Source: Ensifer adhaerens (GTDB lineage: Bacteria > Pseudomonadota > Alphaproteobacteria > Rhizobiales > Rhizobiaceae). From it: a stretch of DNA of 64,000 nucleotides. Below, one piece after another: positions 26,248 through 35,543 of the stretch. The number at the start of each line of letters is the position of its first letter. Positions within the stretch are counted from its first letter, which is position 1. The notes beneath the pieces are model-generated. The model was given only the letters and a program-made list of their open reading frames with translations, ran no database searches and had not been told where the DNA came from. Location of the stretch: NCBI RefSeq assembly GCF_002007205.1, contig NZ_LAZS01000008.1, forward strand, positions 372,001-436,000, read 5' to 3'. The position numbers were made by a program, and so were the translations under genes.

Positions 26248-27684
26248 TCAAATCTCCTTGACGCTGGTCGTCATGCGAACGGTGGTGCCGGTCGCGGCCA
26301 CGATGACCTCAAACGTTCCACCGAGACTTTCGATCCGTTCCCTGAGGCCGGCAAGACCGAGACTTGTGGGCGGAACTTTGTCCGGATCAAAACCGGGGCC
26401 GCCATCGGCAACCTCGATCGTGACACGATCGCCGACCATCCGCTGCAACACCCGTTGCCTGACACCACCGGCGTGACGATAGCCGTTGTTGAGGGTTTCC
26501 TGCACGAAGCGGTAGATGCAAATTTTCGCCGCCTGCGAGAGACGATCGGGAGGATTGGTCAGATGGAGTTCGACCGGCGACCCCGTCCGCTGCTGATGAG
26601 CCTTCACGCATCGCTGCAGGATTTCGGCAAGACCGGCCGTCTCGATCTGCGGCAGGACCAGGCCACCGCAGATCGTGCGGATCTCCTGCATCGCCTCGTC
26701 CAGGCTTGCCTTGATCGCACCGATTTCGCGCTCGCGCGTGGCCGCTGGGGTTGCGGCCCGCTTCAAGGTCTCGCTACCCAGCCTCAGCGAGGCGTAGGCG
26801 ACGAGCTGGGCGGGACCATCGTGCAGATCCGCACCGATGCGCCTCAGATAGCTTTCGTTCAACGCGGTGGCCCGCTGCGACGCACGCTGGAGCCGGCCGC
26901 GCAACGTTTCGTTCTGCGCAAGCGATGCCGAAAGCTCGTCGACGCGTTGTGCCAGCGCATGACGCTGGCTTTCGATTGTCTTGCTGCCGCGAAGCACGAT
27001 CGCCGACAGCACGACAAAGAACGCGAGCGTGAAGGCCGCTACCGCCAACCAGGTGTGCGTGCGCGCCTGATTGAGACTTTGCTGAAAATCATGGGCGACT
27101 TCATGAAACTCCGACACCGCAACCACCTGCCCCGACCAGGGCTGCAGCACGGGATTGTAGATTGCAAGCGCCGGCACGCCCGCCCCCTTGTCAGCTGTGA
27201 CATCCCCTTCCTGGTCGAACCGTGCGACCATCCTGCCGGAGAATGCCGTCTGAAGTTCACCGCTGAGTTCGACCTTCGTGCCGACAGTGGCCTGGTCGCT
27301 CGCATAAAGGAGCGTGCCGTCGGCACGCCAGAGCCGGAACGAGAGGAGCCGCTCACCCAGCGCGCCCTGGCCAAGGGTCTCGTCCAGCGCACGCGCGACC
27401 GTTTCGTCGAGTACTTCGTTCGTCTGCATGTCGGGCAGCAGCGGCGCGATCACGCTGTCGACGTAAAGCGCCGTCGTCGCAGCGGAGTTTCGCGTGACCG
27501 CATCTTCAATCCTGTCGGAAACGAAGGCGCCGACCAGAACCATGGCACAGGCCGCGACCGCTCCTCCGATCAGCAGGAACTGCCTGGCAAGGGACTGCGA
27601 ATTCCAGCGGGTAATGAGTCGATGAATGCGCACCAGGTCTCTCGGATCGGGCCGCCGGCTCGTGCGGCGCGACGATTGTAGCAA
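26248..27684 (-). CDS. NarX/DegS-type sensor histidine kinase
   Basis: A 478-residue membrane histidine kinase of the HisKA_3 type. There are two membrane segments (about residues 36-56 and 205-230) with a roughly 150-residue periplasmic sensor between them. The phosphorylation site is [13 protein letters not shown] near residue 287, and the ATP-binding domain carries GPGFDPD and [14 protein letters not shown] near residues 420-450. The partner is the adjacent NarL-type regulator. The signal is unknown. The upstream gap carries a perfect palindrome (27770-27785) shared with the divergent Gly/Asn-rich gene. Confidence 0.92.
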   Translation of the reverse strand: MLQSSRRTSRRPDPRDLVRIHRLITRWNSQSLARQFLLIGGAVAACAMVLVGAFVSDRIEDAVTRNSAATTALYVDSVIAPLLPDMQTNEVLDETVARALDETLGQGALGERLLSFRLWRADGTLLYASDQATVGTKVELSGELQTAFSGRMVARFDQEGDVTADKGAGVPALAIYNPVLQPWSGQVVAVSEFHEVAHDFQQSLNQARTHTWLAVAAFTLAFFVVLSAIVLRGSKTIESQRHALAQRVDELSASLAQNETLRGRLQRASQRATALNESYLRRIGADLHDGPAQLVAYASLRLGSETLKRAATPAATREREIGAIKASLDEAMQEIRTICGGLVLPQIETAGLAEILQRCVKAHQQRTGSPVELHLTNPPDRLSQAAKICIYRFVQETLNNGYRHAGGVRQRVLQRMVGDRVTIEVADGGPGFDPDKVPPTSLGLAGLRERIESLGGTFEVIVAATGTTVRMTTSVKEI

Positions 27685-27769
27685 GGCCGCGCCAACCTAA
27701 CCACTCTCATGACAGGGTCAATGGCGCAGCCATCGCGACCGATCTGTTCGGACCTTTGATGCTCCGGAA

Positions 27770-27785
27770 TAGGACCTAGGTCCTA
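27770..27785. promoter_or_regulatory. Perfect 16-bp palindrome TAGGACCTAGGTCCTA
   Basis: TAGGACCTAGGTCCTA is a perfect palindrome in the divergent gap between the histidine kinase (leftward) and the second Gly/Asn-rich gene (rightward). It contains GGACCTAGGTCCTA, matching GGAC-N3-GGTCCTA at 24815. Its position allows control of both the kinase-regulator operon and the secreted protein. A dimeric NarL-type regulator is the natural candidate to bind it. Confidence 0.55.
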
Positions 27786-27911
27786 GGCGAAAAGGCAATG
27801 GTCGGGGGCCGATGGCGCCGTCTCGGAGGCGCAGATATCGTCTTCACATCGAAGGTCGTGTCTCGATCCGTAAGCAAATGAGAACGACCGGTTGGAAACG
27901 AGGAGATATCT

Positions 27912-28649
27912 ATGCCTGTGACGAAGCTGATCGCCCGGAGCATCCTGGCGCTGACACTGGCAGTTGCGCCCGTGGCTGCCGGTACCTTGGGGCTGATCGA
28001 TTCCGCCTACGCCAAAGGCGGCAATGGCGGCGGTGGTGGCAATGGTGGCGGCGGCAACGGTGGTGGCAATGGCGGTAGCCACGGTGGCAGTTCCGGTCAC
28101 GGCAAGTCCGACACTTCCCGCGGAAGCAAGGAAACGAAGACCGGCAAGTCCAGCGGAAAGTCGCAGCACAAATCCGGGACCTCCGGCAGCAAGACCAAGG
28201 CGACCAAGGCAGCCAAATCGGCAAAAGCCGAGAAACCCGCCAAAACGGTCGTGGTCGTATCGGACCCGGTGGTCGATCCCGTGGTAGATCCCGTGGTGGC
28301 GCCCGGATCTAAGCGAGGGTTCAACTCGCTCAACCGCAACTACCACGCCTATCTCAATTCGAACGATCCGAAGATGGCGGCCGTTTCCGCCTACGCAATC
28401 GCCTATGCGCAGTTCGAGGCGGAAAACGGCGTCGACGCCATCCCGGCCGATCCGGCGCTGAGCGACGAAGCGTTGCGCCAGGCGCTGGCGGGCTTCACCA
28501 AGGATGGCGTGGTGACCGACGACATGGTCGACGAAGCCAAGGGGATTCTCGGGGTCGGCCCCGCCGTCGGCAAGATCGACGAGATCCGCGGCACGCTGCC
28601 GCCGCCAACGGTTGTCGTCGTCGAACCGGAGCCGGAGATTGCCCAATAA
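27912..28649 (+). CDS. Secreted Gly/Asn-rich protein with charged middle region
   Basis: A 245-residue protein with a signal peptide (about residues 8-30, likely cleavage after SAYA), then Lys-Gly-Gly and a Gly/Asn repeat block to about residue 60. A Lys/Ser/Thr-rich basic region follows (about 65-115), then an unusual VVDPVVDPVV repeat near 120, and a folded C-terminal domain from about 140 with the pattern GFNSLNRNYHAYLNSND. GAGGAGA precedes the ATG. No family is recognised. It parallels the protein at 24996 on the other side of the two-component genes and shares its upstream motif. It is followed by an EAL gene 75 bp away. Confidence 0.65.
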   Translation: MPVTKLIARSILALTLAVAPVAAGTLGLIDSAYAKGGNGGGGGNGGGGNGGGNGGSHGGSSGHGKSDTSRGSKETKTGKSSGKSQHKSGTSGSKTKATKAAKSAKAEKPAKTVVVVSDPVVDPVVDPVVAPGSKRGFNSLNRNYHAYLNSNDPKMAAVSAYAIAYAQFEAENGVDAIPADPALSDEALRQALAGFTKDGVVTDDMVDEAKGILGVGPAVGKIDEIRGTLPPPTVVVVEPEPEIAQ

Positions 28650-28724
28650 CCAGGACCAGCCGCCGGCTCGTCCCTGATGGGCCGGTGGCTGCGCCCGGAC
28701 AACATCCAACGCAATGGAGTTTAA

Positions 28725-29492
28725 ATGATTGATCGTGTTGTGGAAATTTTCGACCACGCCGCCAAGGAAGGCCGCGTCGGCTTTTCACTGCAACACGTCA
28801 ACGCCGTCGCCGATGTCGGCATCGTCCTCTATTCCGAATGCCTCGGAAGGCTCGTGAGACCCGACGGCGAGGTCATGACCGCCAGCGAGTTCATACGCTA
28901 TCTGGAGGCGGCAGGCCGCATCGCAGCGCTCGACAGGCACATGCTCACGCTTGCCTTCGACTGGCTGGCGCGCCATCCCACCGGCGACCTCGGCTGCAAC
29001 ATCTCGGTCGAGAGCATCTGCGACGAACGCAACCGGGCACTCCTCTTGGACCTGCTCTCAACACATCGGTGGCTGGCATCGCGTCTCGTGCTGGAGCTCG
29101 CCGAGAGCCTGCCGATCTCGGCGCTTCCGACCGCCGGGCGCTTCGTGCGAAGCGTGCGTGATCTCGGATATCGCGTCGCCGTCGATGACTTCGGAACGGG
29201 CTTTTCGACGCCGGAGGCGCTCCTGTCCCTGCCGGTCAATATCGTGAAGATCGATGGGTTCTTCCTGCGGCTTGGACGGGCCGACGCGGAGCGTTTCCTT
29301 TTGCACATGGTGGGGCTCGCATCCTGCGTCGCCCCGGTCGTGGTGGTCGAAGGCGTTGAAACCTATGCACAATTCGAGGCGGCGCAAGGTGCCGGCGCAA
29401 CCCATGTCCAGGGTTTTCTGCTTTCCGAACCTACACTTAGTCCATTGTTCGGCGGCGAGATGCGGCATGCGCAGAACGCGATGCTTTGCTAG
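28725..29492 (+). CDS. EAL-domain c-di-GMP phosphodiesterase
   Basis: A 255-residue stand-alone EAL protein with no membrane segment. The EAL signature itself is degenerate (ECL in YSECLGRL near residue 40), but the other catalytic residues are in place: NISV near residue 88, LELAES near 125, VDDFGTG near 153, VKIDGFF near 175, VVEGVET near 210 and VQGFLLSEP near 233. Hydrolysis of c-di-GMP to pGpG is therefore likely but not certain. ATGGAG lies just before the start. It is 75 bp after the second Gly/Asn-rich gene and may be co-transcribed with it. Confidence 0.82.
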   Translation: MIDRVVEIFDHAAKEGRVGFSLQHVNAVADVGIVLYSECLGRLVRPDGEVMTASEFIRYLEAAGRIAALDRHMLTLAFDWLARHPTGDLGCNISVESICDERNRALLLDLLSTHRWLASRLVLELAESLPISALPTAGRFVRSVRDLGYRVAVDDFGTGFSTPEALLSLPVNIVKIDGFFLRLGRADAERFLLHMVGLASCVAPVVVVEGVETYAQFEAAQGAGATHVQGFLLSEPTLSPLFGGEMRHAQNAMLC

Positions 29493-29842
29493 CGTGCCGT
29501 GAGCAATCACCCAGCTTCGCCTTTATGCTTTCCTGATCTTCCCGCTCCAGCTTCCCAAGCGATTCCCTATCCCGATCCACGCTAGACAAAAGCAAAGCAG
29601 CACTGGGCCGATGCCCGCCTGAGGCAAGCTGCCATGCTGGTGCCGTTTTTCGATGGCTTGAGACGTGGCGCGTCCCGCGCCGGAACACCCGGTGCCGCCC
29701 GCCCTCACCCTTCCAGAGATCGGCCCGATTTTCGTTGGTGAGGTCCCGCCTGGCCACGGGCGTAAACGCAACAAGACAGCACAGACGCCTGCCGGCACCG
29801 GCCCTCCCCGGTTCGCAAGGCGCCCCATGACGAGCAAGACTT
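29493..29842. other. Intergenic region, nothing assigned
   Basis: These 350 bp after the EAL gene hold no convincing coding frame, RNA or repeat. They probably carry the promoter of the small gene at 29843. Confidence 0.4.
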
Positions 29843-30154
29843 ATGAAATTCAGGAACGGGTTCAAACTCTCCTCCAAGGCAAGCCGCCGCCTGCCGACGG
29901 AATATTTCACGCTGGTGGATGTCGCGTTCGAGGGGGCCGTTATCGGCTATCTGGACGATCGCCCCATACGCGAAGCCGTGCGCGACGGAGATGGCCTTGT
30001 CTATCGTTTCGTCGGCGTGGCACCGCGCCTGATTGGCGGTGGTTTTGATGTGCAGGCACTTCGCTCCGGCGAATGGATCGTGTCGCCGGGCCTGGTCTAT
30101 GCCGCAGATCCCAAGGTGACGACGCGGAAGCGTGAGGCGAGCCGCGCCGCCTGA
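29843..30154 (+). CDS. Hypothetical small protein
   Basis: A 103-residue protein without a recognised family. It has no signal peptide or membrane segment. The central part (LVDVAFEGAVIGYLDD and LVYRFVGVAPR) suggests a small beta-rich domain, and it ends with a basic Lys/Arg tail. The ribosome-binding site is weak and the start could lie a few codons later. Base composition by codon position is like its neighbours, which favours a real gene. Confidence 0.5.
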   Translation: MKFRNGFKLSSKASRRLPTEYFTLVDVAFEGAVIGYLDDRPIREAVRDGDGLVYRFVGVAPRLIGGGFDVQALRSGEWIVSPGLVYAADPKVTTRKREASRAA

Positions 30155-30373
30155 GCCGCCCCAGTCGGAACGTCATCAGGCGGCTCCTGCGCCGTTTCGT
30201 CGGCCCGCCCCTCCCCTGCAATGCCCCTGTAATCTTGGCCCTTTAGCTCCCGGTCAATCAATCGTTACATCGATCCGGATCGCCATCGTTCCGGACGAGT
30301 GACACGTCGACGATGACTGCTGGCATCGCGCGTCCTGTGGACGGCGGATGCTGCAGGAAAACCGGGATCCGCC

Positions 30374-30754
30374 ATGTTCGCCATCAAAGGGTTTCGCACC
30401 CTCGCCTGCTTCGCCGCCGCCGCTGCATTTTTGACCGGTTGTGCCTCCGACACCATGAAAACCTATATCGGCCAGCCGGTCGAATCCGTCATCATCGACT
30501 ACGGTCCGCCCACCAATGTCCTTGATCTCGGCTGGAACGAGCGCGCCTATCAATGGCGCAAGATCTCGACGAATGTCGTCTCGGGTTCGTCGAGCGGCGA
30601 AATCAGGGACACCCGGCGCGGAATGCGCTACGAGGAATATTCGACGCCGGGCTATGTCGAGGAACAGGAATGTTTCTATACCTTCTATGCCCGGATGCAG
30701 CACGGCCGCTGGTACATCACCAACTTCCGCCAGCCCAAGCTGGAATGCGAATGA
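30374..30754 (+). CDS. Small outer-membrane-type lipoprotein
   Basis: A 126-residue lipoprotein: a positive N-terminus, a hydrophobic stretch and the lipobox LTGC (Cys near residue 23), so it should be lipidated and anchored. The mature part contains YIGQPVESVIIDYGPPTNV, a pattern seen in small SmpA/OmlA-like lipoproteins, and two further Cys (near residues 100 and 125) that could form a disulfide. Its function is unknown. It is 71 bp before the OmpR-type regulator and on the same strand, so an envelope-stress link is possible. Confidence 0.72.
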   Translation: MFAIKGFRTLACFAAAAAFLTGCASDTMKTYIGQPVESVIIDYGPPTNVLDLGWNERAYQWRKISTNVVSGSSSGEIRDTRRGMRYEEYSTPGYVEEQECFYTFYARMQHGRWYITNFRQPKLECE

Positions 30755-30825
30755 CGCCACGGGCAAACAGGGTGAAGTGACGGATCGGCGACCCGCATCG
30801 ATGCGGGCACAGGAAGGAAACTGGC

Positions 30826-31500
30826 ATGCGCATCTTGCTGCTGGAAGACGAGCCGGAGATGGCCTCGGCCCTCAAGGCCGCCCTGGCGCGGCGCCAGGTA
30901 ATCGTCGATCACGTCTCGACGCTCGCGGATGCCGAAGCCGTTGCCGAGCTCTGGCCCTATGATGTGGTCGTGCTCGACCGTCGGGTGCCCGATGGCGAAG
31001 GGCTGCACCTCATCCCGAAGCTCAGAAGCCTTGGCGTCGAGGCGCCGATCCTGATGCTGACGGCGCTCGGATCGATCAACGACCGGGTCAGCGGCCTTGA
31101 TGCCGGTGCCGACGACTACCTTTCGAAGCCCTTTGCCGTTGAGGAATTGATGGCGCGATTGCGCGCGCTTGCCCGCCGGCCGGTCACGCTCAAGTCGGAG
31201 CAGACCAAGGTTGGGCGGCTCATCTACGACTTCCGCAATCGCGAGGCCGCCGTGGACGACAAGCCTCTCGACCTCCTGCGCCGGGAACGGCTTGCGCTTG
31301 AAGCGCTGATGCGACGGCCCGGGCGAACCGTGCTCAGGGCGACGCTGGAGGAGTCGGTCTACGCCATGGAAGACGAGATCGAATCGAATGCGCTCGATTC
31401 CCATCTTTCCCGCCTGCGCCGCAAACTCGACGAGGTCGGCGCCGGCGTCGAGATCCGGGCGATCCGCAATCTCGGCTATCTCCTGCGCGCGACGACATGA
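30826..31500 (+). CDS. OmpR-family response regulator
   Basis: A 224-residue response regulator. The receiver domain has the acidic pair in LLEDEPEM, the phosphorylation Asp in DVVVLDRRVPDG (about residue 51) and the Lys in DYLSKPF (about 101). The C-terminal winged helix ends with HLSRLRRKLDE and IRNLGYLLR. AGGAAA precedes the ATG. The stop overlaps the start of the kinase gene (ATGA), so the pair is translationally coupled. Confidence 0.93.
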   Translation: MRILLLEDEPEMASALKAALARRQVIVDHVSTLADAEAVAELWPYDVVVLDRRVPDGEGLHLIPKLRSLGVEAPILMLTALGSINDRVSGLDAGADDYLSKPFAVEELMARLRALARRPVTLKSEQTKVGRLIYDFRNREAAVDDKPLDLLRRERLALEALMRRPGRTVLRATLEESVYAMEDEIESNALDSHLSRLRRKLDEVGAGVEIRAIRNLGYLLRATT

Positions 31501-32966
31501 CCAAGGCCCGCCCGCGCTCGCTGCAATGGGTCCTCGTCCGACGACTGATCCTTTTGCAGGCGGCCACGTTGTTCGTCTTCATCGGCCTGCTTTTTCTGGC
31601 CGTGTTCATCGCCCAGCCGCGCCTCCTGGTCGACAACGAAGCCGCGGTCGATGTTCTCGACCGCGCCGTCGGGCGCGACGCGAACGGCGCGCTGATCGTG
31701 CGCGAGACAGAGGACCTGCAGGAGCTCCGCCAATCCTACCCCAATCTCTGGTACGTCGTCCGTGACGCCGGCGGCCAGGTCGTGCGCTACGGAAACGTCC
31801 CCGCCCCATACGAAGAAGCCCGTGACGACCTGCTGCGGCGGGTCGAGGGCGCGAAATTGCTTTTCGATGAAGGCGGTACGCTGCCGGACGCGGTCCTCCA
31901 CAATGTCGAGACCGAAGCCGGCCGGGTGCAGATCCTCACCGCGACCGTCTCTTCCCGGCGCGACAATGAGCCATTGGACGTGCAGATCAGCATCAATGTC
32001 GATATGGCGCGAGACCTCGACGGCAGGACGTCCTGGATGGAGGTCATGCCGATGCTCGTGCTTGTTGTCCTTTGTTTCCTTTTGCCGATCGTCCTGGTCA
32101 TGGGCGTCTCGACCCTGCTGACGACGCCGGCCGTCGTGCGTCGCTCGCTCGCAAGCCTGGTATCGACCGCCGACCAAGCGGGGCGCATCGACATCGACAA
32201 CCGCGCGGTGCAGCTCGAAACCCGGGAAGTGCCGACCGAAATCGCCCCTCTGGTGCAGGCCTTCAACAGAGCCCTGGCGCGGCTTGGAGAAGGATACGAC
32301 CAACGCAACCGCTTCCTGACCGACGCCGCGCATGAACTGCGCACCCCGATCGCAATCCTGCGGACCCGGGCCGAGCTTCTGCAGGAAGACCCCGAGACCA
32401 CCCGCCTGAGGCTCGATATCGAGCGCCTGTCGCATCTCGCCCAGCAGCTTCTCGATCGGCAAGTCCTCGAACATGCCGGCGGCCCGCTCGAGGTGGTGGA
32501 CCTCGTTTCTCTCGGGAGGGCCATGGCGGCGGATTTCGCGCCGCTGGCGTTCGAAGCCGGCTACGAGCTGGCATTCGAAGCCGAAGCGCCTGCCGCCCTG
32601 GTCAGCGCGCGCCCGCGGCAGATCGAGCAGGCTGTCGCCAACCTGATGCGCAACGCCATCGAACACGGCGGTGGCGCCGGCACGATCACCGTGCTGGTCG
32701 ATGGCTCCGGCGGACTCGAAGTCCACGACGAAGGTCCAGGCATTCCCGCGGAGGAGCGCGAGCGCGTCTTCGAGCCCTTCTATCGACTGCGCCCGCGCTC
32801 CACCGGCGCCGGTCTCGGGCTCAATCTCGCGCGCGAGATCGCGCGGCTCCATGGCGGCCGTATCGACATCCTCGCCGGCCCGTGGCGTGGCACGCGGGTG
32901 CGCCTGCAATTGGTGCTGATCGACGGAAATCGACCCGCAGCCGCGCCGACACGACCAGTCGCCTGA
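31497..32966 (+). CDS. HAMP-domain sensor histidine kinase
   Basis: A 489-residue membrane sensor kinase. There are two membrane segments (about residues 16-40 and 178-205) with a periplasmic domain of roughly 135 residues, then HAMP, the HisKA box FLTDAAHELRTPIAILRTR (His near residue 280), the N box NLMRNAIEHG near 383, and G boxes VHDEGPGIP and GAGLGLNLAREIARLHGG. It is the partner of the OmpR-type regulator. The signal is unknown. Confidence 0.93.
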   Translation: MTKARPRSLQWVLVRRLILLQAATLFVFIGLLFLAVFIAQPRLLVDNEAAVDVLDRAVGRDANGALIVRETEDLQELRQSYPNLWYVVRDAGGQVVRYGNVPAPYEEARDDLLRRVEGAKLLFDEGGTLPDAVLHNVETEAGRVQILTATVSSRRDNEPLDVQISINVDMARDLDGRTSWMEVMPMLVLVVLCFLLPIVLVMGVSTLLTTPAVVRRSLASLVSTADQAGRIDIDNRAVQLETREVPTEIAPLVQAFNRALARLGEGYDQRNRFLTDAAHELRTPIAILRTRAELLQEDPETTRLRLDIERLSHLAQQLLDRQVLEHAGGPLEVVDLVSLGRAMAADFAPLAFEAGYELAFEAEAPAALVSARPRQIEQAVANLMRNAIEHGGGAGTITVLVDGSGGLEVHDEGPGIPAEERERVFEPFYRLRPRSTGAGLGLNLAREIARLHGGRIDILAGPWRGTRVRLQLVLIDGNRPAAAPTRPVA

Positions 32967-33111
32967 CGGAGACCGGCGGGCATGCCGCCCCAGATTTCTC
33001 AAAAGCTTTTCAGGTTGCCCCTTATCAAGGCGCTGCCGATGCTCCACATTTGCTGCAATACATCGTTCGGCTTACGCGGCTTCACCCGTTTGAGCGTCAT
33101 GGAGAACAGCA

Positions 33112-34365
33112 ATGCAGACCCCATCTGAGGCCCCCTCGCCTTCACCCGAGGATGGCAGCTTTCCGGCTCGACGCCAAAACGTGCTCGACTGGCTGATCAT
33201 CGAAACGCGCAACGAGCGCTTCATCGACAATATCCTTGTCGAGTTGGGCGAACGGCTGCAGACAGCCGGTATTCCTGTTGCGCGCGCCACGTTGCACTTC
33301 CGCATCAACCATCCGCAATGGCTCGGCGCTCGCATCCTTTGGCGCAAAGGGCTGGCCGAGGGCGAAATCGATCTCTACGATTATGGCACCCAGAACACCG
33401 CTCTCTACCTCAACAGCCCGCTCTACGTGATCAACAACGGTGGCACCGAGGTTCGAACCAACCTCGAGGACTTGACGGAAGAGCAGGAACAGAGCTCGCT
33501 TTATGTTGACCTCAGGGCCGAAGGCCTGACCGAATACATCGCCTGGCCGCTTGAGCACACGCTCGGCAAACGCCACATCGTCACCTTTGCCACCGACCGG
33601 AAGGGCGGCTTCGAAGACGAACATCTGGCCTTTCTCGCGAAAATCGTACCGGCGCTGGCGCTGGTCAGTGAAATCAGGCTGAAAAACCGCTTCGTCCGAA
33701 CGCTGCTCGAAACCTATGTCGGCCCGCATGCGAGCGAACAGATCCTTGCCGGCGCTACCACACGGGGCAGCGGCGTCACCGTCGGTGCCGCCATCCTGAT
33801 CTGCGACCTGCGCAATTTCACCAAGCTTTCCGATCTCTGGCCGCGCGACGACGTGATCGAACTGCTCAACGCCTATTTCGACGCCATGTCGGAACCGATT
33901 GAGCGCCATGGCGGCGAGATCCTCAAATTCATGGGTGACGGGCTGCTGGCGATCTTCCCGTTAAGCAACCCCGACGCCGCCGAGAACCTGCTCCAGGCGA
34001 TCCGGGAGGCAGAGGCAGCCATCGCCGTCCTCAACCAGGACAACCTCTCGAAAGGCCGCGAACCGCTCGGCTACGGGATCGGCGTGCATGTCGGCGACGT
34101 GATGTACGGCAATATCGGCTCGCGCCGCCGGCTCGACTTCACCGTCATCGGCCCCGCCGTCAACATCGCTTCGAGGCTCGAGAGCCTGACCAAGGAGACC
34201 AAGCGCCCGGTGCTGCTGTCGCGTGCCTTTGTCGAACTGGCCGGCTGCGCGTCGAGCATGGAGCATCTCGGCGCCTACCCGGTCAGGGGCATCGGTGAAC
34301 CCATCGAGGTCTTCGCTTTTTCCGGCAACGAACCAGCACCGAAGCTGCGCGTCGCCGCAGGATAA
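33112..34365 (+). CDS. Class III adenylate cyclase with N-terminal sensory domain
   Basis: A 417-residue class III nucleotide cyclase. The N-terminal 200 residues look like a GAF-type sensory domain, and the catalytic domain starts near residue 220. The metal-binding Asp residues are in LICDLRNFT (about 227) and FMGDGLLAIF (about 272), the adenine-selecting Lys is in ILKFMGDG, and the transition-state Asn and Arg are in NIASRLE near 350. ATP is thus the likely substrate. The architecture closely parallels the cyclase at 51792-53012. GGAGAAC precedes the start. It is cytoplasmic, with no membrane segment. Confidence 0.88.
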   Translation: MQTPSEAPSPSPEDGSFPARRQNVLDWLIIETRNERFIDNILVELGERLQTAGIPVARATLHFRINHPQWLGARILWRKGLAEGEIDLYDYGTQNTALYLNSPLYVINNGGTEVRTNLEDLTEEQEQSSLYVDLRAEGLTEYIAWPLEHTLGKRHIVTFATDRKGGFEDEHLAFLAKIVPALALVSEIRLKNRFVRTLLETYVGPHASEQILAGATTRGSGVTVGAAILICDLRNFTKLSDLWPRDDVIELLNAYFDAMSEPIERHGGEILKFMGDGLLAIFPLSNPDAAENLLQAIREAEAAIAVLNQDNLSKGREPLGYGIGVHVGDVMYGNIGSRRRLDFTVIGPAVNIASRLESLTKETKRPVLLSRAFVELAGCASSMEHLGAYPVRGIGEPIEVFAFSGNEPAPKLRVAAG

Positions 34366-34398
34366 CCGGCGCCGAATCGTCGATCGAGGGCCTGCTTC

Positions 34399-34422
34399 AT
34401 CGGTTGTCCGCGGACAACCGAT
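34399..34422. repeat. parS-type palindrome (class 1), 24 bp perfect
   Basis: GTTGTCCGCGGACAAC at 34403-34418 fits the repABC parS consensus GTTNNNNGCNNNNAAC. The perfect palindrome extends four bases further on each side. It lies between the convergent cyclase and HutC-type genes, about 1.4 kb before repA. The second exact copy of the 16-bp core is at 35656. Confidence 0.75.
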
Positions 34423-34429
34423 CCTTCGA

Positions 34430-35209
34430 TTAGCCGATGGGGCTGGGGGCGAACTGCGCAACGAGTTCGTGGCGGTCGCCGGGATAGGTGAGCCGCACAT
34501 GCGTGACCGGCGCTCGTCCGCTCCAGGTCCGCCGTTCGATGACGAGACAGGCGGTGCCGGTGGCGATGTCGAGCGCTTGCGCTGCCGATTTGCTGGCCGC
34601 CACGGCGCGAATGCGGTGTTCGGCCGTGCTCCACGGCACCTTGCCGAGCAGCCACGAACCGGGCGCCGCGGTCTCGAACGTTTCCTCTTCGGCCTCCGGA
34701 ACCGCAGAAAGGCTGATCAACCGCTCCTCGAAGCAAAAGGGACGCGAGCCGGCAAAATGTCGGCACGTTACGTCCAGAAGCTTCGCCGAGCTCGGGAGAT
34801 CCAGGCGTTCACGATCCCGGCTCTCAACCTTGCGCACTTTTCGCTCATCCACGCGGAAGCTGTAATCGAGCCCCAGGGACTGGACTTCGAGTTTGACGTC
34901 GTGGATCTCCATGACGGCGGATTGGACCTGCGGGAATGTAACGTAGCTTCCCGACTTGCGCCGCCGCTCGATCAGTCCGCGCTTGACGAGTTCGGTCAGG
35001 GCCTTGTTCACCGTCATGCGCGAGCAGTCGTATTGCTCGGTCAGTTCGTGCTCGAACGGGATGCGGTGTCCGGGCGGCCACTCCCCGGAAAGAATACGCC
35101 CTTCGACGTCACCAAGGATGCGCTGATGCAGCGACAGCACCTGCCCCTGATTGTCGGCCGCATCGCCAGGCGGGTCACTTGAAATGGATCGATCTTGCTT
35201 GGTGTCCAT
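34430..35209 (-). CDS. HutC-type GntR-family regulator
   Basis: A 259-residue GntR regulator. The N-terminal winged HTH reads EHELTEQYDCSRMTVNKAL (about residues 55-75), and the C-terminal UTRA effector domain starts near residue 100. The pattern is close to the histidine-utilisation repressor HutC. No hut genes are in the window, so the target must be elsewhere or it has a different role. I chose the ATG at 35209; the longer frame has no family support. Confidence 0.8.
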   Translation of the reverse strand: MDTKQDRSISSDPPGDAADNQGQVLSLHQRILGDVEGRILSGEWPPGHRIPFEHELTEQYDCSRMTVNKALTELVKRGLIERRRKSGSYVTFPQVQSAVMEIHDVKLEVQSLGLDYSFRVDERKVRKVESRDRERLDLPSSAKLLDVTCRHFAGSRPFCFEERLISLSAVPEAEEETFETAAPGSWLLGKVPWSTAEHRIRAVAASKSAAQALDIATGTACLVIERRTWSGRAPVTHVRLTYPGDRHELVAQFAPSPIG

Positions 35210-35298
35210 GACAGCGAACTTAATCAATTCGCAGCCGCGAAACAGCCCTTCCCTCGCCGATTTGCGCTTTTCCACGACGGCTGAAAGCCGCTCTCGCC

Positions 35299-35314
35299 GT
35301 TGACAGCTGTCAAC
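35299..35314. repeat. parS-type palindrome (class 2), copy 1
   Basis: GTTGACAGCTGTCAAC is a perfect 16-bp palindrome fitting GTTNNNNGCNNNNAAC. It lies in the gap between the HutC-type regulator and a small leftward ORF, upstream of repA. Identical copies occur at 40468, 42926 and 45594, and a one-mismatch copy at 39767. Confidence 0.7.
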
Positions 35315-35351
35315 GCTTGGCCGCCGCAGCTTCGCGCCGCTATAGCGATCC

Positions 35352-35543
35352 TCAATAGAGGAGGTGCCAGGGCGTCAGGAATGCGCGCGCCCATTCCTGA
35401 TTGCGATCGGACTCGTCGCACTCCGCCTTGTCGGAGGATGTCGCTAACTCGACATCCGTTCCGGCTTGCCGTTTGGTCTTCACCGCCTTCGGCGGGGGCG
35501 GCGCAAGATAGCCGAGGGTCATTCCGCCTAGATAGAACATCAT
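35352..35543 (-). CDS. Small membrane-anchored hypothetical protein
   Basis: A 63-residue frame starting at 35543 with GGAG six bases before the ATG. The first 15 residues are hydrophobic (MMFYLGGMTLGYLAPPPP), the rest is charged. It could be a single-pass membrane peptide. No family is recognised and chance cannot be excluded. Confidence 0.4.
   Translation of the reverse strand: MMFYLGGMTLGYLAPPPPKAVKTKRQAGTDVELATSSDKAECDESDRNQEWARAFLTPWHLLY

Noticed and set aside
29437-29910. 157-codon minus-strand frame after the EAL gene
   Set aside because: Composition is that of an antisense frame, it overlaps two better genes at its ends and has no recognisable motif.
31476-33047. 523-codon minus-strand frame opposite the sensor kinase
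   Set aside because: Antisense shadow; the kinase motifs on the plus strand are complete.
35299-35314. Palindromes considered as operators of the HutC-type regulator
   Set aside because: HutC-type sites differ in sequence, and the same palindrome recurs far from this gene, which fits parS better.
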